The notes beneath the pieces were generated by a model, which had not been told where the DNA came from, did not search any database, and saw nothing but the letters and a program-made list of their open reading frames with translations. A stretch of DNA of 18,629 bases, taken from an uncultured Mycoplasmatota bacterium (GTDB taxonomy: Bacteria > Bacillota_I > Bacilli_A > RF39 > UBA660). Positions 1 through 7,091 of this stretch are shown piece by piece (the stretch's first letter is position 1; every line of letters begins with the position of its first letter). Location of the stretch: NCBI GenBank assembly GCA_900556025.1, contig USNG01000030.1, positions 1-18,629 of the forward strand, read 5' to 3'. The translations under genes and the position numbers were made by a program.

Positions 1-1
1 T

Positions 2-1159
2 GATGATGTTCTTGGACAAGAGCATTTAATAGGTAAAGGCAAAGTACTTAGAAATTTAATTGAAAATAAAAAAATGTTCTCTCTTATTTTATATGGAACA
101 CCAGGAATTGGCAAAACAACTCTTGCAAAAGTTATTGCAAATGAAATGGATATGCCATATGAGTTTTTAAATGCAACTCAAAATAATAAAGATGATTTTT
201 TAAGAGCAATTAATGATGCAAGACTTTCAGGTGAAAAAATAATAATTATTGATGAAATCCATCGTATGAATAAAGATAAACAAGATATACTTCTTCCTTA
301 TCTTGAAAGTGGTACAGTTATTTTAATTGGTCTTACTACCTCAAATCCATTTATAAAGGTAAATCCTGCGATAAGAAGTAGATGTACAATTTTTGAACTT
401 AAAGCCCTTTCTAAAGAAGATATTAAAAAAGGATTAGAAAAAGCCTTACAATATCTACCTGATATTGATATTTCTGATGATGCACTAATATACATTGCAG
501 GTGCAAGTGGTGGAGATGTTAGATGTGCTTACAATATTTTGGAAGTAGCATATTATGCCTTTAAAAAAGATATTACCATAGATAAAATAAAGGAAATTAT
601 TTCTAAGGCAAATGTTTTTATTGATGAAAGTGATGATGGACATTATGATGCATTAAGTGCCCTTCAAAAAAGTATTCGAGGAAGTGATATTGATGCTTCT
701 TTACACTACCTTGCAAGATTACTTTATGCTGGTGATTTAGACTCAATTGAACGAAGACTATCAGTAATTGCTTATGAAGATATAGGTCTTGCAAATCCTG
801 GTATTGGACCTAGACTTGATAGTGCTATTAATGCCGCTGAAAGAGTTGGTTTTCCTGAATGTAATATCATTTTAGGAACTATTGTTACGGAAATGGCAAT
901 GTCTCCAAAAAGTAATAGTGCATATTTAGCAATAAATAAAGCAATTAGTGATTTAAATGAAAAAGGTGCTACAAAAATACCTGATAATATTAAGACAAAT
1001 TCAAGTGCATATTTATATCCTCATAATTATAAAAATCATTATGTTAAACAAAATTATATGCCTAAAGAATATATAGGAAGTAAATATTATATTCCTCAAG
1101 ATAATAATATAGAAAATGGACTAAATAAAGTCTATAATGAAAGGACTGGTAAAAAATGA
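2..1159 (+). CDS. rarA: Replication-associated recombination protein A (RarA/MgsA), 5' truncated by window edge
   Basis: Clamp-loader-like AAA+ ATPase that acts at stalled replication forks together with SSB in the cytoplasm. The frame is open from base 2 and begins DDVLGQEHLIG, the family's conserved N-terminal box. Roughly 15-20 residues are therefore missing outside the window, and the ATG at 74 is internal. Walker A reads GTPGIGKTT (about bases 95-121) and Walker B IIIIDEIHR (about 238-265), followed by the sensor segment LIGLTTSNPF. The second half holds the conserved RarA C-terminal region (SVIAYEDIGLANP, then the LYPHNY stretch near the end). The TGA stop overlaps the next ATG as ATGA, so the two ORFs are translationally coupled. 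Identification is by recognised family motifs and is secure; only the 5' end is missing. Confidence 0.95.
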   Translation, partial: DDVLGQEHLIGKGKVLRNLIENKKMFSLILYGTPGIGKTTLAKVIANEMDMPYEFLNATQNNKDDFLRAINDARLSGEKIIIIDEIHRMNKDKQDILLPYLESGTVILIGLTTSNPFIKVNPAIRSRCTIFELKALSKEDIKKGLEKALQYLPDIDISDDALIYIAGASGGDVRCAYNILEVAYYAFKKDITIDKIKEIISKANVFIDESDDGHYDALSALQKSIRGSDIDASLHYLARLLYAGDLDSIERRLSVIAYEDIGLANPGIGPRLDSAINAAERVGFPECNIILGTIVTEMAMSPKSNSAYLAINKAISDLNEKGATKIPDNIKTNSSAYLYPHNYKNHYVKQNYMPKEYIGSKYYIPQDNNIENGLNKVYNERTGKK

Positions 1160-1506
1160 AAATAGCAATGCTTGGAACTGGAGCTTATGGTCTTGCCCTT
1201 GCTAGTAAACTTGCAGGTAATGGTCATAAAGTTGTAATGTGGACTGAAAATAAAGATAAAGAAAAAGAAGAAGTAGAAGAATTAGTTGATAAAACTAAAA
1301 AAGCTTTAGAAGGCGAAGACACTGATGAAATTAAGAAAACTAGTGAAGAATTATCTAATAAAGTAATGGAAGTTTCTTCAAGAATTTATCAAGAACAAGC
1401 TGCTGAGAGTCAAAAACAAAGTGAAAATGCTTCACATGAAGAAGAATCAGAAGAAAAAGAATCTAAAAAAGATAATGTAAAAGATGCTGAATTCGAAGAA
1501 AAATAA
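1156..1506 (+). CDS. Chimeric ORF: GpsA N-terminus fused in frame to DnaK C-terminal tail (deletion or assembly junction)
   Basis: This 116-residue ORF has two unrelated halves. Residues 1 to about 33 (MKIAMLGTGAYGLALASKL and on to MWTENKDK) are the Rossmann start of NAD(P)H-dependent glycerol-3-phosphate dehydrogenase GpsA, with GxGxxG at 7-12. From about residue 35 the sequence becomes the helical lid and disordered tail of the chaperone DnaK: KALEGEDTDEIKKTSEEL, SSRIYQEQAA, a Glu/Lys/Ser-rich linker and the hallmark end NVKDAEFEEK. A real gpsA is about 330 codons and dnaK about 600. The rest of gpsA and most of dnaK, plus whatever lay between (often hrcA and grpE), are therefore absent. 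The start overlaps rarA as ATGA, with AAAGGA upstream, as expected for a gpsA start. pepF and dnaJ follow, as expected after dnaK. The ORF is unlikely to have either parental activity. Confidence 0.8.
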   Translation: MKIAMLGTGAYGLALASKLAGNGHKVVMWTENKDKEKEEVEELVDKTKKALEGEDTDEIKKTSEELSNKVMEVSSRIYQEQAAESQKQSENASHEEESEEKESKKDNVKDAEFEEK

Positions 1507-1512
1507 TAATTG

Positions 1513-1545
1513 ATTAAGGGCTCTTTAAATGGGCCCTTAATTTAT
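1513..1545 (+). terminator. Hairpin after the dnaK tail, terminator or leader element of pepF
   Basis: ATTAAGGGCTC (1513-1523) pairs with GGGCCCTTAAT (1531-1541), including one G-T pair, around a 7-base loop. The following TTTATATA is a poor U-tract, so termination would be weak. The hairpin ends about 17 bases before the pepF start, which leaves no room for a separate promoter, so it may modulate read-through into pepF. Confidence 0.5.
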
Positions 1546-1554
1546 ATAAGGGAG
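1534..1554 (+). promoter_or_regulatory. Alternative hairpin masking the pepF ribosome binding site
   Basis: CCCTTA (1534-1539), part of the 3' arm of the preceding hairpin, is also exactly complementary to TAAGGG (1547-1552). TAAGGG overlaps the pepF ribosome binding site AAGGGAG (1548-1554). The middle arm can thus pair either upstream (terminator-like) or downstream (site masked). This is seen in the sequence; any regulatory role is inference. Confidence 0.35.
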
Positions 1555-1560
1555 ATAATG

Positions 1561-3327
1561 ATGGATAAATATAAATGGGATTTAACAAAATTTTATAAAA
1601 ACAAAGAAGAATTTAATAAAGAAATAGATGAAGTTAATAGATTATTAGAAGAATTATCAAAGTATAAAGGAAAAATATTGGAAAGTGATAAAACTCTTTT
1701 AGAAGTACTTGAATTAGACTCTAAAATAGATTTATTAATAGAAAGATTATATGTATATTCTTTTCTAGGATACTATGACAATATGGAAGATCCTGAATTC
1801 CAAGATTATAAAGAAAGAGCTATTAGCGCCGTTAATAAAGCATATAGTGAAAGAACATTTATAAATCCAGAAATATTGTCTTCTAGCTATGAAAAAGTTC
1901 TTGGACTAATATCTAAAAACAAAGATTTAGCAAAATATAAATTTATTTTAGAAAAAATATTTAGAAGAAAAGAACATGTTTTAAGTGAAAGTGAAGAAAA
2001 AATATTATCAGAATTAAGTGATACATTTAGAATACCAAATGATGCTTATGATGCAATTAATAATACTGATGCAAGATTTGGAACACTTAAAGATGAAAAT
2101 GGTAAGAAAATAGAACTTACTACATCAAATTACACTAAACTAATATCTTCTAAAGATAGAAAAGTAAGAAAGAATGCATTTAAAAAAGAATATGAATATT
2201 ATAAAAATCATATAAATACAATTAGTGCATTATATATTGGAAAGGTTAAAATAGACGGATTCTCTGCTAAAACAAGAAAATATAAAAATATTTTAGATAT
2301 GTATTTATTTAGTGATAAAGTTAGTGATAAGTTATATAAAAATTTAATCAAAATTACTAATAAAAACACTAAATATCTAAAAGATTATTATAGAATAAAA
2401 GCTGAATCATTAGGATTTAAACCTCATATGTATGATATATATGTAAATACTTCTTCAATACCAGAAAAAGAAATATCTTATGAAGAAGGAATAAGGATTG
2501 TTAATGAAGCTCTTAGTCCTCTTGGCAAAGATTATTTAAAAACATTTAATAAGTTATTAGAAACAAATTGTGTTGATGTATATCCAAAAGCTAAAAAAAG
2601 AAGTGGAGCATATCAATGGGGTGCTTATGGAGTAGATCCATATGTATCATTAAATTACGAAAATAATATTGATTCAGTTAGTACTTTAGCTCATGAAATG
2701 GGTCATGCTATGCATACATATTACAGTAGTAAAAATCAAGAATATATTTATGCAGACTATCCAATATTTTTAGCAGAAATAGCCTCAACTGTAAATGAAG
2801 TATTATTATCAAATTATTTAATTAAAAATACAGATAATAAAGAAGAAAAAATATATTATATAGTTGAATTTCTAGATAAATTTAAAGCAACAGTATTTAG
2901 ACAAGTTATGTTTGCTGAATTTGAACATTTAATTCATAAAAAATATGAAGCTGGTGAATCTCTAACAAAAGATTTATTATGTAAAACATATTATGATTTA
3001 AATAGAAAACATTTCAGTGGTGCCGTAACAATTGATAAAGATATACAATATGAATGGGCAAGAATACCTCATTTCTATACACCATTTTATGTATATAAAT
3101 ATGCTACTGGATTTATAAGTGCTTTAGTAATAGCTGATAAATTAGAAAATGATAAAACATTTAAAGATAAATATATTGAATTCTTAAGTAGTGGTTCAAG
3201 TGATTATCCATTAGAATTATTACTTAAACTTGGAATTGATATAAGCGATGAAAAAGTTTTAAATAGAGCTTTTGATATATTTAATGAAAAAGTAAAATTA
3301 TTAAAAAAATATACAAGTGGGGAGTAG
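1561..3327 (+). CDS. pepF: Oligoendopeptidase F (M3B zinc metallopeptidase)
   Basis: Cytoplasmic zinc endopeptidase that degrades short peptides; 588 residues, normal for the family. The active site HEMGH is at residues 378-382 and the third ligand Glu is probably E406 (FLAEIAS), as in M3 peptidases. The N-terminus KYKWDLTKFY matches the usual WDL opening. I chose the second of two adjacent ATGs (1558, 1561) because AAGGGAG at 1548-1554 gives it a normal gap. A TTG further upstream would place the start within the leader hairpin. The gene sits between the dnaK remnant and dnaJ, and dnaJ follows 6 bases after its stop, so pepF is probably co-transcribed with the chaperone genes. The family assignment is firm. 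Confidence 0.95.
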   Translation: MDKYKWDLTKFYKNKEEFNKEIDEVNRLLEELSKYKGKILESDKTLLEVLELDSKIDLLIERLYVYSFLGYYDNMEDPEFQDYKERAISAVNKAYSERTFINPEILSSSYEKVLGLISKNKDLAKYKFILEKIFRRKEHVLSESEEKILSELSDTFRIPNDAYDAINNTDARFGTLKDENGKKIELTTSNYTKLISSKDRKVRKNAFKKEYEYYKNHINTISALYIGKVKIDGFSAKTRKYKNILDMYLFSDKVSDKLYKNLIKITNKNTKYLKDYYRIKAESLGFKPHMYDIYVNTSSIPEKEISYEEGIRIVNEALSPLGKDYLKTFNKLLETNCVDVYPKAKKRSGAYQWGAYGVDPYVSLNYENNIDSVSTLAHEMGHAMHTYYSSKNQEYIYADYPIFLAEIASTVNEVLLSNYLIKNTDNKEEKIYYIVEFLDKFKATVFRQVMFAEFEHLIHKKYEAGESLTKDLLCKTYYDLNRKHFSGAVTIDKDIQYEWARIPHFYTPFYVYKYATGFISALVIADKLENDKTFKDKYIEFLSSGSSDYPLELLLKLGIDISDEKVLNRAFDIFNEKVKLLKKYTSGE

Positions 3328-3333
3328 TGATAT

Positions 3334-4479
3334 ATGGCAAAAAGAGATTATTATGAAGTTCTAGGCGTTTCTAAAGATGCAACTGAAGCTGAAATAAAAA
3401 GTGCATTTAGAAAAAAAGCTAAAGAATTTCATCCAGATTTAAATAAAAGTCCAGATGCTCCAGAAAAATTTAAAGAAGCACAAGAAGCATATGCATGTTT
3501 ATCTGATAAAGATAATCGTGCTAAATATGATAAATATGGTCATGCAGCTTTTGAAAATCCTTATGGTGAAGCTGGAGGAGGAGCTTATAGCGGTGGAGGA
3601 AATCCATTTGGCAACTTCGACTTTGGTGACATCTTTGATGATTTATTCGGAGGAGGATTTGGCTCATTCGGAGGAAGTGCTTTCGGAGGTGGAAGCAGTA
3701 GAAATACAAATAGGGCTAAAAAAGGAAGAGATACTTTATATGGCTTAAAAATAGATTTTATGGAAGCTGTATATGGTTGTAAAAAAGATGTTGATTTAGA
3801 ATATTATGAAACTTGTGATGATTGTGATGGAAAAGGTGGACATGGAGAAACATCTTGTCCAGAATGTGGTGGAAGTGGTTATGTAATTAAACAAACTAGC
3901 ACAATTCTAGGAACAATTCAAACAAGAACAGTATGTTCTGAATGTAATGGAAAAGGTGTTACATATAAATCAAAATGTAATACATGTAGAGGAAATGGAA
4001 AAGTTAAAGTTAGCAAAACTATTACAATTGATATTCCAGCAGGAATAGATAATGGAGATCAATTAAGAGTTGCTGGAAAAGGAGAAGCAGGCATAAATGG
4101 TGGACCTAACGGTGACTTATATATAGAAATAAGATATCCAGAACATGAATTTTATAGAAGAGAAGGAAATGACATTTATGTTGATTTACCAGTTACTATA
4201 ACAGACTTATGTTTAGGATGTAAAAAAACAGTTAAAACAATAGATGGAAAAGTAGATATCAAAATAAAAGAAGGAAGTCAACCAGGTGATATATTAAGAA
4301 TTAAAGGAAAAGGAATTAACAATCCTGATTCATGGAAGAAAGGTGATTTCTACTGCGTATTAAAATTAATTATTCCAACTAGTTTAACTAGAGAACAAAA
4401 AAGAATTTTAAGTGAACTTGAAGATACTGACTTAGAAGATTCAAGTGAATTTAGAAAATTTGAAAAATTAAATAAATAA
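3334..4479 (+). CDS. dnaJ: Chaperone protein DnaJ (Hsp40, type I)
   Basis: Co-chaperone that delivers unfolded clients to DnaK and stimulates its ATPase. All type I parts are visible in 381 residues. The J domain is at 5-67 with HPD at 33-35, and a Gly/Phe-rich linker covers about 75-122. The zinc-finger region from residue 161 has four CxxCxGxG repeats ([32 protein letters not shown]). Two C-terminal beta domains for substrate binding follow. GGGGAG at 3319-3324 precedes the ATG by 9 bases, overlapping the end of pepF. The gene is intact, so the loss of most of dnaK just upstream is striking: its obligate partner is not in this window. No CIRCE operator (the HrcA site) is present here. Confidence 0.97.
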   Translation: MAKRDYYEVLGVSKDATEAEIKSAFRKKAKEFHPDLNKSPDAPEKFKEAQEAYACLSDKDNRAKYDKYGHAAFENPYGEAGGGAYSGGGNPFGNFDFGDIFDDLFGGGFGSFGGSAFGGGSSRNTNRAKKGRDTLYGLKIDFMEAVYGCKKDVDLEYYETCDDCDGKGGHGETSCPECGGSGYVIKQTSTILGTIQTRTVCSECNGKGVTYKSKCNTCRGNGKVKVSKTITIDIPAGIDNGDQLRVAGKGEAGINGGPNGDLYIEIRYPEHEFYRREGNDIYVDLPVTITDLCLGCKKTVKTIDGKVDIKIKEGSQPGDILRIKGKGINNPDSWKKGDFYCVLKLIIPTSLTREQKRILSELEDTDLEDSSEFRKFEKLNK

Positions 4480-4500
4480 CTCGAAAGAGTTATTTTTTTT
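4474..4500 (+). terminator. Rho-independent terminator of the pepF-dnaJ unit
   Basis: AAATAACTC (4474-4482), loop GAAA, GAGTTATTT (4487-4495), with a T-run to 4500. The dnaJ stop codon TAA (4477-4479) lies inside the 5' arm. The ybaK promoter begins on the last base of the T-run. Confidence 0.9.
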
Positions 4501-4508
4501 GATATAAT
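4500..4508 (+). promoter_or_regulatory. Extended -10 promoter for ybaK
   Basis: TGATATAAT is a perfect extended -10 (TGn plus TATAAT). No good -35 is seen, because the region where it would lie is the dnaJ terminator stem. The predicted start of transcription is near 4515, almost on the start codon. Confidence 0.6.
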
Positions 4509-4523
4509 ATATATGTGATAATT

Positions 4524-5018
4524 ATGAATAAAATAAAAGAAAAAACAAATGTGATGAGAATACTTGATCAACATAAAATAGATTATGTAGTACATGATTA
4601 TACTAATAGTGAAGTAATAAGCGGAAAAGATGTTGCCGCATACTTTAATGAAAATGAAGAAAAAGTATTTAAAACACTAGTAACAATAGGCAAAAGTAAT
4701 ACAAATTATGTGTTTTTAGTTCCAGTAAACAAAGATTTAGATTTAAAAAAAGCAGCTTCCTCTGTAAATGAAAAAAATATAGAAATGATAAAATCAAAGG
4801 ATTTATTAGGCTTAACTGGTTATATCCATGGTGGCTGTTCACCAATTGGAATGAAAAAAACATTTAAAACAGTAATAGATAAAACAGTTTATAATAACGA
4901 AAGTATATTTATAAGTGGAGGTAAAATAGGATATCAAATAGAAATAAAAGTAGATGATTTAAAGAAAATTGTTAACTTTATAACTTTTGATATTACTAAA
5001 GAAAAGGAAAATGAATAG
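4524..5018 (+). CDS. ybaK: Cys-tRNA(Pro) deacylase, YbaK/EbsC family
   Basis: Trans-editing enzyme that hydrolyses Cys mischarged on tRNA-Pro, preventing mistranslation of proline codons. The 164-residue single-domain protein shows the family pattern. The lysine of VFKTL (K50) corresponds to the essential family lysine. The segment LDLKKAA, the glycine-rich GGCSPIGMKK and the closing SGGKIGYQIEI are also present. ATG 4524 gives the usual opening KEKTNVMRILD. An in-frame GTG at 4515 is the alternative. Neither has a ribosome binding site, and transcription is predicted to begin at about 4515, so translation may be leaderless or nearly so. The stop overlaps the next gene by 8 bases. Confidence 0.88.
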   Translation: MNKIKEKTNVMRILDQHKIDYVVHDYTNSEVISGKDVAAYFNENEEKVFKTLVTIGKSNTNYVFLVPVNKDLDLKKAASSVNEKNIEMIKSKDLLGLTGYIHGGCSPIGMKKTFKTVIDKTVYNNESIFISGGKIGYQIEIKVDDLKKIVNFITFDITKEKENE

Positions 5019-5430
5019 TATTGATAAATTTATAAAAGCACAAGAAAAAGATTACGAAGTAGCATTAAATGAGATTAAACGTGGTAAAAAAAGATCTCAT
5101 TGGATATGGTATATATTTCCACAATTATCAAGTTTAGGTTTTAGTAGTACTGCTAAATACTATGGAATAATAGATTTAGAAGAAGCAAAAGAATATTTGA
5201 AAAATGATATATTAAGAAGTCATTTAGAAGAAATAACTAATGAATTATTGATGTTACCTTCAAATGATATTTTATCAATAGTGGGTTATCCAGATAATTT
5301 AAAAATTAACTCAAGCATGACCTTATTTTATTTAGCAAGCAATAACGAATTATTTAAAAAAGTTATAGATAAATATTATAATTCTAAAATGGACGAAAAT
5401 ACTATTAAATTATTGGAGGTACAAAAATGA
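5011..5430 (+). CDS. DUF1810 family protein (calpastatin-like annotation)
   Basis: A 139-residue soluble protein of the DUF1810 family (PF08837), recognised from the N-terminal pattern FIKAQEKDYEVALNEIKRGK followed by SHWIWYIFPQ. The middle segment GFSSTAKYYGI and then YLKNDILRSHL are also typical. The biochemical function of this family is not something I can state; calpastatin in old annotations carries no real meaning here. ATG 5011 overlaps the ybaK stop and has AAAGG just upstream; the in-frame start at 4987 inside ybaK is less likely. It is co-transcribed and translationally coupled with ybaK, and its TGA overlaps the next ATG. Confidence 0.85.
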   Translation: MNSIDKFIKAQEKDYEVALNEIKRGKKRSHWIWYIFPQLSSLGFSSTAKYYGIIDLEEAKEYLKNDILRSHLEEITNELLMLPSNDILSIVGYPDNLKINSSMTLFYLASNNELFKKVIDKYYNSKMDENTIKLLEVQK

Positions 5431-5987
5431 ATGAGATGAATACAGAAGAAACGAGTACTTTAATTAAAATGACAAAGTTTGAAAAGACATTAACAACAAT
5501 ACTCACATGTATATTAATAGCTTATGGGATGTCTTTTAGATATCAAAGACAAATAGATGGAATCATACATGCAACACCTGCAGCATTATTATTCATGTAT
5601 TACTTTCATATGATGCTTTTTGTAATAGAATTAATTGTTATTTTAGGACTTTCCAAATCTAAATTTTCATTGATGAGTTTAATAATATTTTCTGCTTTTA
5701 ATACTATGAGTGTATTTCTTATGCTTATAACTAATATAGTTTTAATACAAAATCATCCAATTTTTTTAGACTCAATATATGATGGATTAAGTGTAAAATA
5801 CTTGCCATTATTAGCAATAATGCTATGTTTTATAACATCAATATTGTTCTTTGTATATGCCAAAGTAGAAAAATTAAGAAAAAGTAAAATTATGTTAGTA
5901 ATCATATATGTTTTATATTTAATATCAATTTCTACAATAGTTTTTCTACCAATTAAATACAATTTAACGACATTTATGCCAATCTAA
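5427..5987 (+). CDS. Uncharacterised five-helix membrane protein
   Basis: I do not recognise a family. The 186-residue product has a short polar N-terminus and five hydrophobic stretches, roughly at residues 21-36, 51-75, 80-107, 125-146 and 154-176, joined by short loops. A basic motif (KVEKLRKSK) lies between helices 4 and 5, so that loop is probably cytoplasmic. There are no obvious catalytic residues, conserved charged pairs in the helices or signal peptide. GGAGG at 5415-5419 precedes ATG 5427, which overlaps the DUF1810 stop as ATGA. It is the last gene of the ybaK unit and is followed by a terminator at 6003-6037. It could be a small sensor, anchor or transport accessory; this cannot be decided from sequence alone. 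Confidence 0.75.
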   Translation: MNEMNTEETSTLIKMTKFEKTLTTILTCILIAYGMSFRYQRQIDGIIHATPAALLFMYYFHMMLFVIELIVILGLSKSKFSLMSLIIFSAFNTMSVFLMLITNIVLIQNHPIFLDSIYDGLSVKYLPLLAIMLCFITSILFFVYAKVEKLRKSKIMLVIIYVLYLISISTIVFLPIKYNLTTFMPI

Positions 5988-5992
5988 TTATT

Positions 5993-6021
5993 TTGACAAA
6001 ATAGTGACTATATGATATAAT
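5993..6021 (+). promoter_or_regulatory. Near-consensus sigma-A promoter for the 6056 gene
   Basis: TTGACA (5993-5998), a 17-base spacer and TATAAT (6016-6021), with an extended TGA at 6013-6015. This is the best promoter in the window. Its -10 lies in the loop and 3' arm of the upstream terminator hairpin. Confidence 0.88.
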
Positions 6022-6037
6022 ATAGTCGCTTTTTTTT
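6003..6037 (+). terminator. Terminator of the ybaK unit, overlapping a promoter
   Basis: AGTGACTATA (6003-6012) pairs with TATAGTCGCT (6021-6030), ten pairs with one G-T, around an 8-base loop. A run of eight T (6030-6037) follows. The stem and loop share bases with the downstream promoter. Confidence 0.75.
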
Positions 6038-6055
6038 ATAGAAGGGGGAATATCA

Positions 6056-6988
6056 ATGAGTAAGTATGATGACTATGTATATTACAAAAGTTTTAATACT
6101 AAAAATTATTATAATGATTTTATACCAATTAAAAACTATGGTAATATTTATGAACCAAAAGTTTTTACTGAATCAGAAAAAGAATTAATTGAAAAATTTA
6201 TATTAGATGCTTTTAGTAAATATAGTGGTCAAGAATTAATAGATCAATTAAATAAAATCATTCAAGTTTTATCTGATTATGGGTATACATCAAATCAAAT
6301 TAAAGGAATATTAAATCAATTAATAGAACTAAATAAAGAAGCTATACTATCTAAATCCAATATTGAAAGATTAAAACGTATAGAAGAAGAAAAAAGAAGA
6401 ATAGAAGAAGAAAAGAAAAGAGCATTAGAAGAAAAGAGAAGAAAAGTTGAAGCTCGTAAAAAAGAAATAATTGATAGTTTCTTAAGTGATATTACTAATA
6501 AACAAGGAAGCGAAAACTTTAGAGGTTGGGTTCTTCCAAATGGTGAATTACTAAGTCAATATAGTGAAATAGGAAAAATAGAAGGTGGCACTAGACAAGA
6601 TCATAGTAGTCTATTTAAAACATTTATGGCTGGACTAGAAGATTATGATATTGATGCATATGATAGAATTTATGCATTATATGAAGAATATTTAAGTAGC
6701 TACGGAATGAAAGGCGCAGATTTCTCTGAAAGCTTTGCAGTAGAAGTACTTGGATGGATGCAAATAAATATCTGCGGATATAAAACTATTTTATATCAAG
6801 GAGAAAGATGGCAAGATAGAATTTTAAGACCTTTCTTGGTTGATTATGGATTTAAATATCATATAAGAAATGCAAAAGGAAACTATAATACAAATGGTTT
6901 AGATACACTTTATGATCACATAAATGAAATATTAGAATTAGGCTTAACAAAAAAATATTCTGACACTTTAGAGAGAATATTACAGTAA
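6056..6988 (+). CDS. Uncharacterised coiled-coil protein
   Basis: I do not recognise this 310-residue protein. It is soluble, with no signal peptide or membrane helix. Residues 1-40 are Tyr/Asn-rich (YYKSFNTKNYYNDF) and 45-95 are helical. Residues 100-140 are a highly charged heptad-like coiled coil (RIEEEKRRIEEEKKR). The C-terminal 165 residues form a globular-looking domain with GWVLPNGELLSQ, a conserved-looking RQDHSS, FAVEVLGWMQINICGYK and GERWQDRILRPFL. GAAGGGGG at 6041-6048 supports ATG 6056. It is transcribed alone from the strongest promoter in the window, which suggests high or constitutive expression. A cytoskeletal, regulatory or phage-derived role would be speculation. Confidence 0.75.
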   Translation: MSKYDDYVYYKSFNTKNYYNDFIPIKNYGNIYEPKVFTESEKELIEKFILDAFSKYSGQELIDQLNKIIQVLSDYGYTSNQIKGILNQLIELNKEAILSKSNIERLKRIEEEKRRIEEEKKRALEEKRRKVEARKKEIIDSFLSDITNKQGSENFRGWVLPNGELLSQYSEIGKIEGGTRQDHSSLFKTFMAGLEDYDIDAYDRIYALYEEYLSSYGMKGADFSESFAVEVLGWMQINICGYKTILYQGERWQDRILRPFLVDYGFKYHIRNAKGNYNTNGLDTLYDHINEILELGLTKKYSDTLERILQ

Positions 6989-7045
6989 AAATTGAATTTT
7001 AACATATATTTTATGCAAAAAATTAAAAAACTTTCAAAAAAAAGT

Positions 7046-7090
7046 AGTGTTTTAAAAAGTTTTTGCGTATTTAATTAATGGAGGGACAAA
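7046..7090 (+). repeat. Repeated leader/promoter element, copy 1 (upstream of dnaG)
   Basis: This 45-base block recurs at 18538-18582 with four mismatches. The invariant core contains AGTGTTTTAAAAAGTT, then TTGCGTATTTAATTAATG, and ends in a purine-rich GGAGGGACAAA that serves as the dnaG ribosome binding site. No standard TTGACA/TATAAT pair fits it. A promoter for an alternative sigma factor or a shared regulator site is inferred from its position ahead of two genes. Confidence 0.6.
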
Positions 7091-7091
7091 T

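Noticed and set aside
7026..7064. AAAAACTTT pairing with AAAGTTTTT as a terminator of the 6056 gene.
   Set aside because: The stem has almost no G-C pairs and a 21-base loop; it also overlaps the repeated element, so termination there is not convincing.
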